Source: 66-474 sp044464225 (GTDB taxonomy: Bacteria; Pseudomonadota; Gammaproteobacteria; Xanthomonadales; Rhodanobacteraceae). Taken from it: a stretch of DNA of 57,196 nucleotides. A program made the translations under genes and the position numbers. Location: NCBI GenBank assembly GCA_044464225.1, contig JBIQLN010000021.1, positions 1 through 57,196 of the forward strand, written 5' to 3'. Every line of letters starts with the position of its first letter. Within the stretch, counting starts at the first letter, position 1. The notes beneath the pieces are model-generated. The model did not search any database. It was not told the DNA's origin and saw nothing but the letters and a program-made list of their open reading frames with translations. Below are positions 16,986 to 25,522 of the stretch, in pieces.

Positions 16986-18188
16986 CTAAAGGATGGGTTG
17001 CACCATTGCGCGCACCGTCAGGCGCCTTCCGCCGCGCTGCAACAGCAGCGTGCGCGCAGTTCCGGGCGGGCCGCCCAGCCAGGTCGCAATCTTGGAGAAG
17101 GGTGCCCGTGTGGCATCGTGGCCATCGACCTCCAGCAATTCGTCCCCAACCCGGATGTCCTTCATTCCGGAAATGGTGCCCGCGACTTCGTAACCGCCAT
17201 GCGGCGCCGGTTCCAGCATGATGCCGACCATGTCCACCGAGGCGTCGCGGACGAGCGGCGGGCCGTCGAGGTAGACCTTCCGCGCGGGGTAATCCACCGT
17301 CACCTTGAAGTGGCGCAGCACGTTGCCGCCGATCGAGCCAACGACCGGTGTCCCGACGATCCCCGACATCATCTTTTCGTAGGGCCCCCGGGGACGGGAA
17401 ACGGCGCCCACGCCCTCGATCCGGAACGGGCCCCATTGCAGTGCCGCGATGCGCAGCATGGCCAGTTTGGTTTCGAATGGCCCGATCTGCATGTTGGCGG
17501 GTCCGTAGACCCCATCGACTTTCGGCCAGTCCGGATGCTGTTCGCGCCACGGGCGGAGTTCGGCGTCGGAAACCATGCAGTACTGGCCACCGGTGTCGAG
17601 CAGGAACCCGTGGGATTTCCCGGCGACCGAGATGCGTACCGCCGGCATGCCGCCGCCGAAGGTCGTTTTCACCGCCGTGCCATCGGGTTTGTACGAACCC
17701 GGCTCGGCGAGCGTGAAAGTCCGCGCGGGATAGTCGAACACCACGATGTAATGACCCAGGAACCGGCCAGGCAGCGCCATCTCTGCGTCCGTGTGGCCCA
17801 GGACGCGCGGCTCTTTCGTGCTTATGTAGGCGCGGGCATCGACGAGTTTCAGCACATGGCCGCCCAAGCCGAATGTCGGGACCGCGGTAGGCGCCAACCA
17901 TGTGCCGCCATCCTTTTCCGCCTTGCCGGTTGCCTTCAGGGCCAGGCGATCCGCCAGCCCGGACGAAAGGATGATCGCGCCGCCGCCCGTATCGACGTAG
18001 GCATGCGCTTTGACGTACTTCCCGCCTGGACCTTTCAGGGTCACGTCGATGTAGGGCCGGCCGAGCTCCAGTTGCATCGGCACCCTGACCGGAGCGGTTG
18101 CGTCTCGTGCGCGTGCATGGGGCGAGCATGCCAGTCCGAAGACGATGCACGCCGCCGCCATGAAAGCCGCCTGCTCACGAAGTTGCAT
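16986..18188 (-). CDS. Secreted aspartic-protease-like protein with PDZ domain
   Basis: This 400-residue exported protein has a signal peptide (about 1-27), followed by two retropepsin-like modules. The first contains VDTGGGAI with Asp66 and the second LDTGGQY with Asp198, so a single chain could form the pseudo-dimeric active site of a pepsin-like enzyme. The C-terminal 100 residues form a PDZ-like module (PAPHGGYEVAGTISGM, IRVGDELLEVDG). Predicted location is periplasm or cell surface. Substrate and activity are unknown. The upstream M13 peptidase gene is on the same strand, separated by a hairpin. Confidence 0.8.
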   Translation of the reverse strand: MQLREQAAFMAAACIVFGLACSPHARARDATAPVRVPMQLELGRPYIDVTLKGPGGKYVKAHAYVDTGGGAIILSSGLADRLALKATGKAEKDGGTWLAPTAVPTFGLGGHVLKLVDARAYISTKEPRVLGHTDAEMALPGRFLGHYIVVFDYPARTFTLAEPGSYKPDGTAVKTTFGGGMPAVRISVAGKSHGFLLDTGGQYCMVSDAELRPWREQHPDWPKVDGVYGPANMQIGPFETKLAMLRIAALQWGPFRIEGVGAVSRPRGPYEKMMSGIVGTPVVGSIGGNVLRHFKVTVDYPARKVYLDGPPLVRDASVDMVGIMLEPAPHGGYEVAGTISGMKDIRVGDELLEVDGHDATRAPFSKIATWLGGPPGTARTLLLQRGGRRLTVRAMVQPIL

Positions 18189-18216
18189 CGTGTTCTTCCG
18201 AAGGGTCAGGGACGGA

Positions 18217-18247
18217 ATGCCGCCGCGCCGTCACGGCGCGCCGGCAT
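18217..18247 (-). terminator. Probable terminator hairpin after the M13 peptidase gene
   Basis: A 13-bp stem with one mismatch and a TCA loop lies directly after the M13 peptidase stop codon in the minus direction. Only a short TTCC follows, so an intrinsic terminator is plausible but the U-tract is weak. Confidence 0.45.
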
Positions 18248-18255
18248 CCGCATTG

Positions 18256-20385
18256 CTACCAGATCTTCACGCGTTGGTCCGGCTTCAGGTACAGCTCGGC
18301 GTCGGGCTGGACATCGAATGCCTGATACCACGGATCGAGGTTGCGCACCGTTTCTGCGCGGAACTGTCCGGGCGCGTGCACGTTGGTCACCACCTGCTGG
18401 CGCAACGCGGCATCGCGCATCTTGCTGCGCCATGCCTGTCCGAACGCGATGAAGAAGCGCTGGTCGCCCGACAGCCCGTCGATCTCCGGCGCGGGCTTGC
18501 CGTCCAGCGACAGGTGATACGCCCGGTAGGCGGCGGTGAGGCCCGAGACATCGGCGATGTCCTCGCCGAGGGTTTGCTTGCCGTTCACGTGCAGGCCCGG
18601 CAACGCCTCGTACGCGTCGTATTGCTTCGCGAGCGCGTCGGTCGCGGCTTCGAAGTGCTTGAGGTCGGCCGGCGTCCACCAGTTCTTCAGCCGGCCTTGC
18701 GCATCGAAATCGGCACCGGTGTTGTCGAAGCTGTGGCTGATCTCGTGGCCGATGATGGCGCCCATCGCGCCGTAGTTGGCGGCGGGATCGGCCTCGGGAT
18801 CGAAGAACGGCGGCTGCAGGATCGCGGCGGGGAAATTGAGCGCGTTCTGCAATGGCAGGTTCACCGCGTTCACCGTCTGCGGGGTCATCCACCATTCGTT
18901 GTCGTCGATCGGTTTGCCTATCTTGGCCTTGGCGAGTTCGTATTCGAACTTCACTGTCCGCAGGTGATTGCCGAGCGCATCATCGGGCTTGATCTCCAGC
19001 GACGAATAATCGCGCCAGTGGTCGGGGTAGCCGACGCCCACCTTCAGGGTGTCGAGTTTCGCCTCGGCCTTCTGCTTGGTCTCGGGCGACATCCACGTGA
19101 GGTTCTGGATGCCGCTGCGGAACGCCGCGATCAGGTTCTTCACCATCGCCTCGGCCGCGGCCTTGGACGAGGCCGGGAAGTATTTCTTGACGTACAACTC
19201 GCCGACTGCGTCGCCGAGGTCGTTGTTGGTGGCGCTGACCGCGCGCTTCCAGCGCTCGCGTTGCGCGGGAGTGCCCTGCAGGGTCTTGCCGAAGAAGTCG
19301 AAGCTCAGTTCCTCGTAGGGTTTCGGCAGCAGGGGCGCCGCCGTGTTGAGCGTGTGGAAGGTCAACAGCGCCTTCCATGCGTCGATCGGTTGGCTCGCGA
19401 CGAGCCTGGATTCGCCGGCGATCGCGGAGGGCTGCCACACATCGATACGCTCGACGTCGTCGAGCCCGGCGGCCTTGAAATACGTCTTCCAGTCGAGCCC
19501 CGGCGCCTTCTTCGGAAATTCCCCGACCTTCCAGAGATTGTTGGCCTTGTGCACGTCCTCGCTGTCGATCAGGCTTTCCTGCGCTTGCGCGATCTTCGTT
19601 TCCAGCGCGATCACCGCGTCGGCCTTCTGATCCGCCTCGGCGATGCCGGCCTGTTTCAGCAGTGCCGCGACATAGATCTTGTACTTGCCGCGCGCTTGCG
19701 CCATGTGGGCGTCTTTCGACAGGTAGTAGTCGCGGCTCGGCATGCCGAGGCCGCCCTGCAGCAGGTACGGAATCTGGGTGGAGGCTTCCTCCAGCCCCTT
19801 CGTCACGAACAGGCCGAACAGGTTCGAGGTATGGAAGTTCGTGGCATTGATCGGATCGACATCGGCGCGCAGGCGCGACCCCAGCATGCGCGCGAGATCT
19901 TCGCGGGTCTTGATGGCATCGATCGCTTCGAGTTCCGGTTTGATCGGCTCCAGGCCCGCCTTGTCGATCGCGGCGGTGTCCATGTACGCGGCGTAGTAGT
20001 CGGCGATCTTGCGCGCGTTGCTGCCGGCGGCCGGGTTGTCGGCGCCCGCATTCTTGATCAGGTCCGCCGTGTGCGTTTCGGTGGCCTCGAACACGTCGAG
20101 GAATGAACCGGTGCTGGAGCGGTCGGCGGGAATCTCCGCGGTCTTCAGCCACGCGCCGTTGGCGTAATCGAAAAAGTTGTCGCCCGGTTTCACCGACTTG
20201 TCGATGTACGACAGGTCGATGCCAAGCCCGGGGGCGGTGCCGGCCGGCGCCGGCGTGCCCGCGGTTGCCGCCTCGGCCGCGGAGGCGGCGGACGCCGCCG
20301 CGGAACTGCCGTCGGGCGACTGTTGCGAGCAGGCCGTGCAGGCACAGGCGACGGCGGCTGCGAGGATCAACGTGGTGCGCTGCAT
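18256..20385 (-). CDS. M13-family zinc metallopeptidase (neprilysin/PepO-like)
   Basis: This 709-residue secreted zinc endopeptidase has an N-terminal signal sequence with a cysteine-containing, lipobox-like end and a low-complexity Ala/Ser linker (about 20-50). A peptidase M13 N-terminal domain begins near PGDNFFDYANGAW. The catalytic domain has the zinc motif HEISH (His547 and His551), the third ligand in GEDIAD (Glu608), and the substrate-binding NAVNLP-type strand. Members cleave short peptides in the periplasm or outer membrane. ATG 20385 is preferred over an upstream in-frame ATG at 20436, which would put non-signal residues first. It is divergent from hrpA. Confidence 0.92.
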   Translation of the reverse strand: MQRTTLILAAAVACACTACSQQSPDGSSAAASAASAAEAATAGTPAPAGTAPGLGIDLSYIDKSVKPGDNFFDYANGAWLKTAEIPADRSSTGSFLDVFEATETHTADLIKNAGADNPAAGSNARKIADYYAAYMDTAAIDKAGLEPIKPELEAIDAIKTREDLARMLGSRLRADVDPINATNFHTSNLFGLFVTKGLEEASTQIPYLLQGGLGMPSRDYYLSKDAHMAQARGKYKIYVAALLKQAGIAEADQKADAVIALETKIAQAQESLIDSEDVHKANNLWKVGEFPKKAPGLDWKTYFKAAGLDDVERIDVWQPSAIAGESRLVASQPIDAWKALLTFHTLNTAAPLLPKPYEELSFDFFGKTLQGTPAQRERWKRAVSATNNDLGDAVGELYVKKYFPASSKAAAEAMVKNLIAAFRSGIQNLTWMSPETKQKAEAKLDTLKVGVGYPDHWRDYSSLEIKPDDALGNHLRTVKFEYELAKAKIGKPIDDNEWWMTPQTVNAVNLPLQNALNFPAAILQPPFFDPEADPAANYGAMGAIIGHEISHSFDNTGADFDAQGRLKNWWTPADLKHFEAATDALAKQYDAYEALPGLHVNGKQTLGEDIADVSGLTAAYRAYHLSLDGKPAPEIDGLSGDQRFFIAFGQAWRSKMRDAALRQQVVTNVHAPGQFRAETVRNLDPWYQAFDVQPDAELYLKPDQRVKIW

Positions 20386-20668
20386 GGGGCAAGTCCGATG
20401 TGGGAAAATCCCGATGATGCACCAAACCCGGCGCACTTTCAGGTGCCGGAAGTGCCGGGCGGCCCTTCGTTGTCCTCTCTCCGTTCGCGGATCGAGTCCC
20501 GTGCAGGCTCCCGGGCGCAGGCCCGGGCCTGCACGGGAGCGGTGGCGGATAGCCGCGCCGCGAAGAGCGACGAAGTCGAAGGGACAGCAGCGCTTCGACT
20601 CGGCGGCCTGACGGCCGCTACGCTCGGCGCGAGCGTATTCCAGATTGTTCTTGCGATTACTGAAGCAG
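20386..20668. other. Divergent intergenic region between the M13 peptidase gene and hrpA, with a long hairpin
   Basis: This 283-bp non-coding region must hold both promoters. It contains a perfect 12-bp inverted repeat (20497-20508 with 20527-20538). Inside it, CCGGGC/GCCCGG arms (20511-20516 and 20521-20526) extend the structure to 18 paired bases with a two-base bulge and a GCAG loop. A second weaker symmetry, CGAAGTCGAAG against GCTTCGACTCGG, follows at about 20570-20600. No T-tract follows on either strand, so a terminator is unlikely. No confident -35/-10 pair was found. Confidence 0.5.
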
Positions 20669-23600
20669 ATGCCCCGCGACGATCATCCTGCCAAGGCCGC
20701 CCGCCCGAACGCCCGCGAACTGGAGCGCCTGCTCGATCGCGCCTTGACGCGCGATGCCGGCCGATTGCGTGCACGCCTGCGCGGGCTGGCGAGAAAGAAA
20801 CCTCCGCCGCCGGGCGCGTTGCACAAGCTGGCGCAGGAGATCGCGGCGTCGGTCGCGCAGCGCGAAGCGCGTGCCGCACGGGTGCCGCCGATCACGCTGG
20901 ACGAAGCGTTGCCGATCACGCAGCGTGCGGATGAAATCACGCGATTGATCCGGGGGCACAAGGTGCTGGTGATCGCGGGTGAAACCGGCTCCGGAAAGAC
21001 CACGCAACTGCCGAAACTGTGCCTCGCGGCCGGGCGGGGCGTCGCCGGCATGATCGGCTGCACCCAGCCGCGGCGCCTCGCCGCACGAGCGATGGCACAC
21101 CGCGTCGCCAACGAACTGGGGGAGGAGACGGGCGGCGTGGTCGGCTACGAGGTGCGCTTCGCGAAGCAACTCGGCGACAGCACGCTGGTCAAGTTCATGA
21201 CCGACGGCATCCTGCTGGCCGAGATGGCGCACGACCGCTGGCTGTCGGCGTACGACACCCTGATCATCGACGAGGCGCACGAACGCAGCCTCAACATCGA
21301 TTTCCTGCTGGGTTACCTGAAGGGCCTGCTGCGCAAACGGCCCGACCTCAAGCTGATCGTCACCTCGGCCACCATCGACACCGCGCGTTTTGCCGAGCAT
21401 TTCGACGACGCGCCGGTGGTGACGGTGGAAGGCCGCACGTATCCGGTGGAAATCCGTTACCGGCCGCCGGAGCGGGAGAGCGGCCTCACCGAGCGTGTCA
21501 TGGCGGCACTCGATGACATCACCCGCGAAGATCCGGAAGGCGACGTGCTGGTGTTCCTGCCGGGCGAGCGGGAAATCCGCGACGCGCACCTTGCGCTGGC
21601 GCGACGGCAATACCGGCATACCGAGGTGCTGCCGCTGTACGCGCGCCTGTCGGTGAAGGAACAGGATCGCGTGTTCAAGCCGGGTCCTCGCCGCCGCATC
21701 GTGCTGGCCACCAACGTCGCCGAAACCTCGTTGACGGTGCCGCGCATCCGTTGGGTGGTCGATTCCGGCGACGCGCGCGTCAAGCGTTATTCGCGCCGCA
21801 GCCAGATCGAGCGCCTGCACATCGAGCCCGTATCGCAGGCCGCGGCCAACCAGCGCGCCGGACGTTGCGGGCGGGTCGGGCCGGGCATCTGCATGCGGTT
21901 GTACGACGAGGCGGATTTTGCGGCCCGTCCGCCTTACAGCGATCCCGAGATCCTGCGCAGCGCGTTGTCCGACGTGATCCTGCGCATGCTCGATCTCGGG
22001 CTTGGCGACGTCGAAGCCTTCCCCTTCATCGATCCGCCCGATCCGCGCGCCGTGAACGACGGCTGGCGGCGGCTGGCGGAAATCGGCGCCGTGGATGGGT
22101 CGCGCCACCTGACCCGGATGGGCAGGCAGCTCGCGCGCATCCCGATCGATGCGCAGCTCGCGCGCATGCTGGTCGAATCGCGGACGCTCGGCGTATCCGA
22201 AGCGGTATTGCCGATCGTTGCATTCCTCGGCATCCAGGATCCACGCGAGCGCCCGGCCGACAAGCAACAACAGGCCGACGTCGCGCATGCGGAATTCACC
22301 GATCCGCAGTCCGACTTCGTCGGCGTGCTGAACCTTTGGAACGCGTACCGTGCCGCCCACGAGGAACTGACGCAGTCAAAACTGCGCGACTGGTGCGCAA
22401 ACCACTTCGTCTCGTTCATGCGGATGCGCGAGTGGCGCGAGTTGCATCGGCAACTGCTGCTCGAGGCGGGTGGACCACCGCGTCCAGCTGTCGCAGCCGA
22501 CCTCCACGAATCCATCCATCTTGCGCTGCTTTCCGGGCTGCCGACCAACGTCGCGCGGAGGGACGAGCAGGGGCTGTATCGCGGCACGCGCGAGCGCAAG
22601 TTCAAGGTCTTTCCCGGGTCGGCGCTGGCGAAGAAGCCACCGGCGTGGTTGTTCGTCGCGCAGATCCTCGACCTCGGCGGCAAGGTCTGGGGCATGCAGT
22701 GCGCGCGCATCGAACCCGCGTGGATCGAGCGGCAGGCGGCGCATCTGCTCAAGCGTACGTGCAGCGACCCGCACTGGTCTCGTGCGCGCGGCACCGTGCA
22801 GGCGTTCGAGCAGGTATCGCTGTACGGATTGATCCTGGTGGAGCGGCGCGCAGTGGTTTTCGCGAAGCAGGATCCGGCCCTTGCGCACGCGATCTTCCTG
22901 CGCGAAGCGCTGGCGCGTTGCGACATTGATGGCCGTGCCGATTTCATCCGGGCCAATGCGCGGGTGCTGGACGAGGCGCGGGAGATCGAGGCGCAGCAAC
23001 GCCGCGAAGGCTTGCTGAAATCCGACGAGGACCTGGCTGTCTTTTTCGCGGGCAAGCTGCCGCAAGACATCGCATCGTCCGCCGCGCTGGACGCCTGGTA
23101 CAAGCGTGCGTCCGCGGCCGAGCGCGCCGCGCTGCGCTGGTCGCTGCGTGACGTGCTGGAGGCCGGCGCCCACGGCGACGCCGGCGCGTTTCCCGATGCG
23201 ATGGAGGTCGGCAACCAGCGGCTTGCGTTCGACTATCGGTTCGTCCCGGGCGATGACGCCGATGGCGTCACGCTGCGCGTGCCGCTGCCGTTGTTGAACG
23301 CGGTGCCGGCGGCGCGCTGCGAATGGCTGGTCCCGGGCCTGCTGCAGGACAAGGTCGCGGCGCTGATCCGCAGCCTGCCCAAGGCGCAACGGCGCAACTT
23401 CGTGCCCGTGCCGGAATTCGCGCGCGCGTTCGTGGAAGCGGAGGCACCGCGCGACGCGCCGCTGGCGGACGTGCTTGCGGCGTTCCTCAAGCGCGTCACA
23501 GGCGTCGAGGTCGGTGCGGCGGCCTTCGATCTGCGCGCGCTGCCGGTACACCTGCTGATGCGCTTCGATCTGCGCGACGAACGCGGCCATTCACTGGTGC

Positions 23601-24529
23601 AAGACCGCAATCTTGAAGCGTTGCGCGAAAGATTCGGCTCGCGCGCCCGCGAAGCGTTTTCACACAAGGCGGATGTGGCGGTCACGCGGGAACACGTGCG
23701 CGACTGGGATTTCGATGCGATCCCCGAGGCCACGCGAGCGCGCGATGGCATGGCGGCCTATCCGGCATTGGTCGACTTGGGCGAGGTGGTGGCGCTGCGG
23801 GTCTTCGAAAACGCGGATGAAGCCGAGGCTGCACACTGTGACGGCGTCGAACGGCTGTTGCGCATCGCACTGACCGCCGAGCTCAAGCGCGCCCGCAAGC
23901 AGCTGCCGCTGAAACCGAAGCTCGCGGTGGCGTTCGCCCCGCACGGTCGCGCCGACGCGCTGCGCGAAGACATCGTGGAAGGCGCGTTCGCCGACGTGAT
24001 GCGCGAGCAGGACTTGAGCGTGCGCGATCGCGCGGCATGGAACGGGTTGCGCGATGCCGCGTCGCACGCGCTGTTCGGTGCTGCGATGGAGCGCCTGAAA
24101 CTCGCCGAACCGATTCTCGCTGCGCTGGCGGACCTGCAGCCATTGCTCAAACCCGCCATCAAGGGGCAGGCGCAGGCGAGCTATGCCGACCTGCGCGGCC
24201 AACTCGATGCACTGCTCGCGCCTGGCTTCCTGCGCGAGCTGCCGCGCGCGCGGCTCGCGCATCTGCCGCGTTATCTCAAGGCCATGCGCCTGCGCGCGGA
24301 AAAGTTGCGCAGCGACCCCGCCCGCGATAGCTCGCGCATGCAGCAGGTGCTGCCGTACTGGCGCGCGGTGCTGGACGCGCGCACCCCGGAAGACGATTCC
24401 GAGGCGCTGGATGCCCTGCGTTGGCTGGTCGAGGAATGGCGCGTCTCCGTTTTCGCGCAGGAACTCAAGACGGCCGAACCGGTTTCGGGCAAGCGCATGG
24501 CGCAGGCGCTGGGTGCGATCAAACGCTGA
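20669..24529 (+). CDS. hrpA: ATP-dependent RNA helicase HrpA
   Basis: This 1286-residue DEAH-box RNA helicase is the usual length for HrpA, which resolves stalled ribosomes and processes mRNA. Motif I is GETGSGKT (104-111) and motif II is DEAH (201-204). Motif III SAT (TSATIDTARF) and motif VI QRAGRCGR are both present, followed by the HA2/OB-fold region and the long C-terminal DUF3418 domain typical of HrpA. ATG 20669 is preferred; the frame is open slightly further upstream through a TTG. No clear ribosome binding site is seen. The gene is monocistronic and converges on nadC across a nested palindrome. Confidence 0.95.
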   Translation: MPRDDHPAKAARPNARELERLLDRALTRDAGRLRARLRGLARKKPPPPGALHKLAQEIAASVAQREARAARVPPITLDEALPITQRADEITRLIRGHKVLVIAGETGSGKTTQLPKLCLAAGRGVAGMIGCTQPRRLAARAMAHRVANELGEETGGVVGYEVRFAKQLGDSTLVKFMTDGILLAEMAHDRWLSAYDTLIIDEAHERSLNIDFLLGYLKGLLRKRPDLKLIVTSATIDTARFAEHFDDAPVVTVEGRTYPVEIRYRPPERESGLTERVMAALDDITREDPEGDVLVFLPGEREIRDAHLALARRQYRHTEVLPLYARLSVKEQDRVFKPGPRRRIVLATNVAETSLTVPRIRWVVDSGDARVKRYSRRSQIERLHIEPVSQAAANQRAGRCGRVGPGICMRLYDEADFAARPPYSDPEILRSALSDVILRMLDLGLGDVEAFPFIDPPDPRAVNDGWRRLAEIGAVDGSRHLTRMGRQLARIPIDAQLARMLVESRTLGVSEAVLPIVAFLGIQDPRERPADKQQQADVAHAEFTDPQSDFVGVLNLWNAYRAAHEELTQSKLRDWCANHFVSFMRMREWRELHRQLLLEAGGPPRPAVAADLHESIHLALLSGLPTNVARRDEQGLYRGTRERKFKVFPGSALAKKPPAWLFVAQILDLGGKVWGMQCARIEPAWIERQAAHLLKRTCSDPHWSRARGTVQAFEQVSLYGLILVERRAVVFAKQDPALAHAIFLREALARCDIDGRADFIRANARVLDEAREIEAQQRREGLLKSDEDLAVFFAGKLPQDIASSAALDAWYKRASAAERAALRWSLRDVLEAGAHGDAGAFPDAMEVGNQRLAFDYRFVPGDDADGVTLRVPLPLLNAVPAARCEWLVPGLLQDKVAALIRSLPKAQRRNFVPVPEFARAFVEAEAPRDAPLADVLAAFLKRVTGVEVGAAAFDLRALPVHLLMRFDLRDERGHSLVQDRNLEALRERFGSRAREAFSHKADVAVTREHVRDWDFDAIPEATRARDGMAAYPALVDLGEVVALRVFENADEAEAAHCDGVERLLRIALTAELKRARKQLPLKPKLAVAFAPHGRADALREDIVEGAFADVMREQDLSVRDRAAWNGLRDAASHALFGAAMERLKLAEPILAALADLQPLLKPAIKGQAQASYADLRGQLDALLAPGFLRELPRARLAHLPRYLKAMRLRAEKLRSDPARDSSRMQQVLPYWRAVLDARTPEDDSEALDALRWLVEEWRVSVFAQELKTAEPVSGKRMAQALGAIKR

Positions 24530-24550
24530 TGACGCTTTCCCGATGCCTTG

Positions 24551-24627
24551 GCAGGTTGGGCTGAGCAATGCGAAGCCCAGCGTTGTGGTCGCCGGTGTTG
24601 GGCTTCACTGCGTTCAGCCCAACCTGC
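24551..24627. repeat. Nested palindrome between convergent hrpA and nadC
   Basis: Outer arms of 14 bp (GCAGGTTGGGCTGA at 24551-24564, complement at 24614-24627) enclose inner arms GAAGCCCA/TGGGCTTC (24572-24579 and 24598-24605). The 77-bp element sits exactly in the gap between two convergent genes. It could act as a bidirectional terminator, though there is no T-run, or be one copy of a dispersed repeat. No other copy is in this window. Confidence 0.55.
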
Positions 24628-24661
24628 AGAGCGGCAGGTATTCCATCGACGCGACTTGATG

Positions 24662-25522
24662 TCAGCGATCGCCGAAACGCATCGACAGGTCGATGGCGCG
24701 GACGTGTTTGGTCAACGCGCCGATGGAGATGCAGTCGACACCGGTTTCGGCGATGCCGCGGACACGTTCGAGGTTGACGCTGCCGGAGACTTCCAGCGGC
24801 ACGCGGCGGGCGGCGAGGGTGACGGCTTCGCGCAGCATCGCGTCGGTGAATTCGTCCAGCAGCACGCGGTCGGCGCCGGCTTCGATCGCGTCGCGCAGCT
24901 CGTCGAGCGATTCAACTTCGCAATCGAGGAACACGCCGGGGCTCGCGGTGCGCGCGGCGCGGATCGCGTTGGCGACCCCGCCCGCGGCGGTGACGTGGTT
25001 TTCCTTGATCAGGATCGCGTCGAAAAGGCCGATGCGGTGGTTGTGGCCGCCGCCGCAGCGCACGGCATATTTTTGCGCAAGGCGCAAACCAGGAATGGTC
25101 TTGCGGGTGTCGAGGATCTTGGCGCGGGTGCCGGCGACGGCATCGACGTAGGTGCGCGTCACGGTGGCGGTGCCGGAAAGGGTTTGCAGGAAATTGAGCG
25201 CGTTGCGTTCGCCCGCGACCAGCGCGCGCGCGTTGCCTTCCAGTTCGCACAACACGGTATCGGTTGCGATGCGGTCTCCGTCGTGGTGCTGCCAGCGGGT
25301 TTGCACGGCGGGATCGAGCTGACGAAAACATTCCTCCGCCCACGGAGCGCCGGCGAGCACGGCGTCCTCACGACAAATGATGCGTGCGCGGGCGTGCGCC
25401 TCGGCATCGATCAACGCAGCGGTGACGTCACCCGCGCCGATGTCCTCGGCGAGCGCGCGTGCGACATCTTCGCGGACGCTTGCAAGCGGCGGCGGGGCGG
25501 GTCGTGCTTCGGGGGCGCTCAT
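24662..25522 (-). CDS. nadC: Carboxylating nicotinate-nucleotide diphosphorylase NadC
   Basis: NadC (quinolinate phosphoribosyltransferase) converts quinolinate and PRPP to nicotinate mononucleotide in de novo NAD synthesis. The 286-residue product has the family landmarks EDIGAGDVT, the LNFLQTLSGTAT loop, DTRKTIPGLR, the CGGGHNHRIGL motif, IKENH, and the SIGALTKH phosphate loop near the C-terminus. Length is normal. The ATG overlaps the stop of the upstream DUF1631 gene (ATGA), so the two are translationally coupled. An in-frame extension upstream lacks family similarity. Confidence 0.95.
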   Translation of the reverse strand: MSAPEARPAPPPLASVREDVARALAEDIGAGDVTAALIDAEAHARARIICREDAVLAGAPWAEECFRQLDPAVQTRWQHHDGDRIATDTVLCELEGNARALVAGERNALNFLQTLSGTATVTRTYVDAVAGTRAKILDTRKTIPGLRLAQKYAVRCGGGHNHRIGLFDAILIKENHVTAAGGVANAIRAARTASPGVFLDCEVESLDELRDAIEAGADRVLLDEFTDAMLREAVTLAARRVPLEVSGSVNLERVRGIAETGVDCISIGALTKHVRAIDLSMRFGDR

